Below, piece by piece: positions 61,726 through 64,000 of a stretch of 64,000 nt of DNA. Both the position numbers and the translations under genes were made by a program. The notes under the pieces were generated by a model. That model saw only the letters and a list, made by a program, of their open reading frames with translations. It was not told where the DNA came from and searched no databases. Source of the stretch: an uncultured bacterium (GTDB taxonomy: Bacteria; Pseudomonadota; Alphaproteobacteria; Sphingomonadales; Sphingomonadaceae); NCBI GenBank assembly GCA_942636505.2, contig CALOGB020000056.1, positions 248,001 through 312,000 on the forward strand. Reading direction: 5' to 3'. How positions within the stretch are numbered: position 1 is the first letter of the stretch; each line of letters opens with the position of its first letter.

Positions 61726-64000
61726 GCATCGTCGACACGGTCAAGGAAACCGCGCAAGGCCTGGTCCAGGGCGCGATGAGCAAGCTCGTGCCGCTCGCCC
61801 CCGACAGCTGGGTTCCGGGCGGCGTGCCCGATCCGCTGATCCGCCAGCAGCACGGGCTGATCGGCACGCCGGTGTCGCGGCTCGATGGCCCGCTCAAGGT
61901 ACGCGGTGCGGCAACCTTCGCGGCCGAGTTCCCGCTGGAGAACATGGTCTACGCCGCGCTCGCCTATGCGACGATTCCGCGCGGGCGGATCGCGACGATC
62001 GATACCGCGGCTGCGGAGGCTGCGCCGGGCGTCGTGGTAGTGATGACGCACCTGAACGCGCCCCGGATGAACCCGCCCGCGGTGTTCGGCTCTTCGCCCA
62101 CCGCGGCGGGGCCTGCCGACCTGCCGATCATGCAGGACGACCGCGTCCACTGGAACGGCCAGCCGATCGCGATCGTGCTCGCCGAGACGCAGGAACAGGC
62201 CGATCATGCCAAGTCGCTGATCGTGGCGACCTACGCCGCTGAGCCTTCGACCACATCACTCGCTGCGGCCAAGGCTGAAGGCCCCAAGCAGGGCCTGTTC
62301 ATGGGCCAGCCGTTGCTCAACGAGATCGGCGATGCGGATGCGATGCTGGCGGCGGCGCCGCACAAGGTCGATAACGTCTATCGCACGCCGCGCCACAACC
62401 ACAACGCGATCGAGCCGCATGCCGCGACGATCGCGTGGGTCGGCGATGAACTGATCGTCCACGACGCGACGCAGCTCGTCACCGCGGAGGCGCAGACGAT
62501 CGCCGACGTGTTCGACCTGAAGGCGGAACAGGTTCGCGTCACTTCGCCGTTCGTCGGCGGCGGGTTCGGCGGAAAGTGCCTGTGGGATCACCAGATTCTC
62601 GGTGCCGCCGCGGCTAGGCTCGCCGGGCGTCCGGTCCGGATCGCGTTGACGCGCGAGGGCGTGTACCGCGTCGTCGGCGGCCGTACGCTGACCGAACAGC
62701 GGGTCGCGATCGGCGCGGACGCGGACGGCCGCTTCAAAGCGCTGGTCCACACCGGCATCGCCGCAATGACGCCGCACAACAACATGCCCGAGCCGTTCAT
62801 CCTCGGCACGCGCGGCGGCTATGCGGCGGACAGCTTCAAGCTGTCCGTCGAGACGGTCACGATGAACATGCTCGCGAACACCTTCATGCGCGCGCCGGGC
62901 GAGGCGGTCGGCACGTTCGCGCTGGAATCGGCGATCGACGAGCTCGCCGTCGAACTCGACATGGACCCGATCGCGCTGCGCATCCGCAACGAGCCGGACA
63001 AGGACCCGACCTCGGGCCTGCCATTCTCGTCGCGGCATATCGTCGAGGCTTGGCGCAGCGGCGCCGAGCGGTTCGGCTGGGACGACCGGACCGCCGAGCC
63101 GGGAACGCGTCGCGAAGGCGAGTGGCTGATCGGCATGGGCTGCGCGACGGGAACCTATCCCTATTACCGTATGCCGGGCGCCGCCGCACGCATCACGCTG
63201 CGCCATGACGGGCATGTCCTCGTCGAGATCGCCGCGCATGAGATGGGCATGGGTACCTCGACGACGACCGCGATGGTCGCCGCCGATCGCCTCGGAATCC
63301 CGCTCGAACGCGTCTCGGTCGGCTATGGCGATTCGATCATCCCCGGCGCGATCCTGGCCGGCGGATCGCAGCAGACCGCGGCGATCGGCGCCGCGGTGAT
63401 CGCTGCGCATCATGCGCTGGTCGCCGAGCTGCTGAAGCTCGCGGGCAACGACTCGCCGCTCGCGGGCCTGTCGCCCGACGAGGTCGGCAGCGAGGATGGC
63501 GGACTGGCCAAGCTCGACGATCCGTTGCGACGCGAAAGCTATGTCTCGATCCTCGAACGAGCGCAGCGCGAGAGCGTCGTCGTCAGCGAAGAGGCGTCAC
63601 AGCCGCTCGAACTGATGCACTGGTCGATGCATTCGCACAGTGCGCTGTTCTGCGAGGTCCGCGTCAACGCGGTCACCGGCGAGACGCGCGTCAGCCGCTT
63701 CCTGGGCGCATTCGATTGCGGTCGCATCCTCAACCCCAAGACCGCTCGCAGCCAGTTCCGCGGCGGGATCGTCATGGGCCTCGGCATGGCGCTGATGGAG
63801 GAGACGCAGTTCGACGAGCGCAACGGCCGCATCATGAACCCGAGCCTCGCCGAATATCACGTGCCCGTGCATCTCGACGTCCCCGAGATCGACGTGATCT
63901 GGACCGACATCGCCGACCCGCACACGCCGATGGGCGCGCACGGCGTGGGCGAGATCGGCATCACCGGCGTCGCCGCAGCGGTGGCGAACGCGATCTACAA
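61722..64000 (+). CDS. paoC: Aldehyde oxidoreductase molybdenum subunit (PaoC-like), partial
   Basis: The large Moco subunit, 759 codons visible and open to the window edge; the missing end is probably short. Family blocks: PVSRLDGPLKVRGAATFAAEF, RHNHNAIEPHAATIAWV, PFVGGGFGGKCLWDHQ (cofactor binding), NTFMRAPGEAVGTFALE, IAAHEMGMGTSTTTAMVAA, and near the end GAHGVGEIGITGVAAAVANA with the catalytic Glu. It oxidises aldehydes to acids; the cofactor comes from the Moa pathway (moaDE at 19 kb). Usual companion PaoD, for cofactor maturation, may lie beyond the window. Confidence 0.95.
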   Translation, partial: MSIVDTVKETAQGLVQGAMSKLVPLAPDSWVPGGVPDPLIRQQHGLIGTPVSRLDGPLKVRGAATFAAEFPLENMVYAALAYATIPRGRIATIDTAAAEAAPGVVVVMTHLNAPRMNPPAVFGSSPTAAGPADLPIMQDDRVHWNGQPIAIVLAETQEQADHAKSLIVATYAAEPSTTSLAAAKAEGPKQGLFMGQPLLNEIGDADAMLAAAPHKVDNVYRTPRHNHNAIEPHAATIAWVGDELIVHDATQLVTAEAQTIADVFDLKAEQVRVTSPFVGGGFGGKCLWDHQILGAAAARLAGRPVRIALTREGVYRVVGGRTLTEQRVAIGADADGRFKALVHTGIAAMTPHNNMPEPFILGTRGGYAADSFKLSVETVTMNMLANTFMRAPGEAVGTFALESAIDELAVELDMDPIALRIRNEPDKDPTSGLPFSSRHIVEAWRSGAERFGWDDRTAEPGTRREGEWLIGMGCATGTYPYYRMPGAAARITLRHDGHVLVEIAAHEMGMGTSTTTAMVAADRLGIPLERVSVGYGDSIIPGAILAGGSQQTAAIGAAVIAAHHALVAELLKLAGNDSPLAGLSPDEVGSEDGGLAKLDDPLRRESYVSILERAQRESVVVSEEASQPLELMHWSMHSHSALFCEVRVNAVTGETRVSRFLGAFDCGRILNPKTARSQFRGGIVMGLGMALMEETQFDERNGRIMNPSLAEYHVPVHLDVPEIDVIWTDIADPHTPMGAHGVGEIGITGVAAAVANAIY

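Noticed and set aside
62256..63413. Minus-strand frame opposite paoC
   Set aside because: Antisense shadow of a well-conserved coding region.

Overview
The window is high-GC, gene-dense DNA that reads as chromosome of a Sphingomonas-like alphaproteobacterium. This is inferred from gene content: DUF2794, DUF2147, a large TonB-dependent receptor, the CysD/CysNC/CysQ operon, an actinobacterial-style AhpC/AhpD pair under OxyR, HWE and LOV sensor kinases, a Pit/DUF47/NUDIX phosphate locus, and many short paired inverted repeats between genes. No rRNA, tRNA, CRISPR array, prophage or complete insertion sequence was seen.

Layout. 0-2.4 kb: end of an EmrA-type adaptor and a DHA2 (EmrB) drug exporter. 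2.5-4.7 kb: small secreted or hypothetical proteins and a lactonase-fold beta-propeller. 4.8-12.2 kb: a leftward tripartite RND efflux operon (small coupled protein, adaptor, AcrB-like pump, OprM-like channel) behind a TetR regulator, with palindromic operators at both promoters. 12.2-16.5 kb: UDP-glucose dehydrogenase, a phasin, and the Pit phosphate transporter next to an in-frame NUDIX-DUF47 reading frame. 16.7-21.2 kb: a small membrane protein, an LplT-like MFS carrier, pgsA-moaD-moaE, and two fasciclin-domain proteins. 21.2-25.6 kb: oxyR divergent from ahpC-ahpD, a TauE/SafE permease divergent from serine acetyltransferase, and DUF2794. 25.7-33.4 kb: a TonB receptor, the divergent NAD-salvage pair pncB/pncA, a GH130 protein, and an EF-hand lipoprotein. 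33.5-37.8 kb: an OmpR/EnvZ-type pair, and a LysR regulator divergent from an aldo/keto reductase. 37.9-45 kb: overlapping cysD-cysNC-cysQ, a CitE-like lyase, alpha-methylacyl-CoA racemase and a ferredoxin-reductase-type flavoprotein. 45.2-51.2 kb: a stress and light-sensing stretch with an HWE kinase, CsbD, a small membrane protein, Hsp20 with a ROSE-like leader, DUF2147 and a LOV hybrid kinase. 51.2-60 kb: XRE/MmyB regulator divergent from an NAD-dependent epimerase, amidase, MFS, calcineurin-like phosphoesterase, ArsB-like permease and amidohydrolase. 60.2-64 kb: a PaoABC-type molybdenum aldehyde oxidoreductase whose large subunit runs off the window.

Links between regions. MoaD/MoaE make the cofactor that the PaoABC-type enzyme needs. 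The palindrome TACCGNNCGGTA occurs at the tetR start and the efflux promoter (the latter with one exact and one near copy), and again upstream of paoA about 48 kb away, which hints at a shared or paralogous TetR regulon. Sulfate activation (cysDNCQ) and cysteine synthesis (cysE with a TauE-type permease) lie in separate loci. At least eight paired inverted repeats resembling REPIN elements, in five sequence families, sit between genes; two of them sit inside transcription units (efflux adaptor/pump and ahpC/ahpD).

The most unusual features are the NUDIX-DUF47 continuous frame with a strong internal ribosome site, the widely spaced TetR-type operators, and the small unrecognised protein translationally coupled to the RND adaptor. 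I saw no clearly new multi-gene defence or mobile system.
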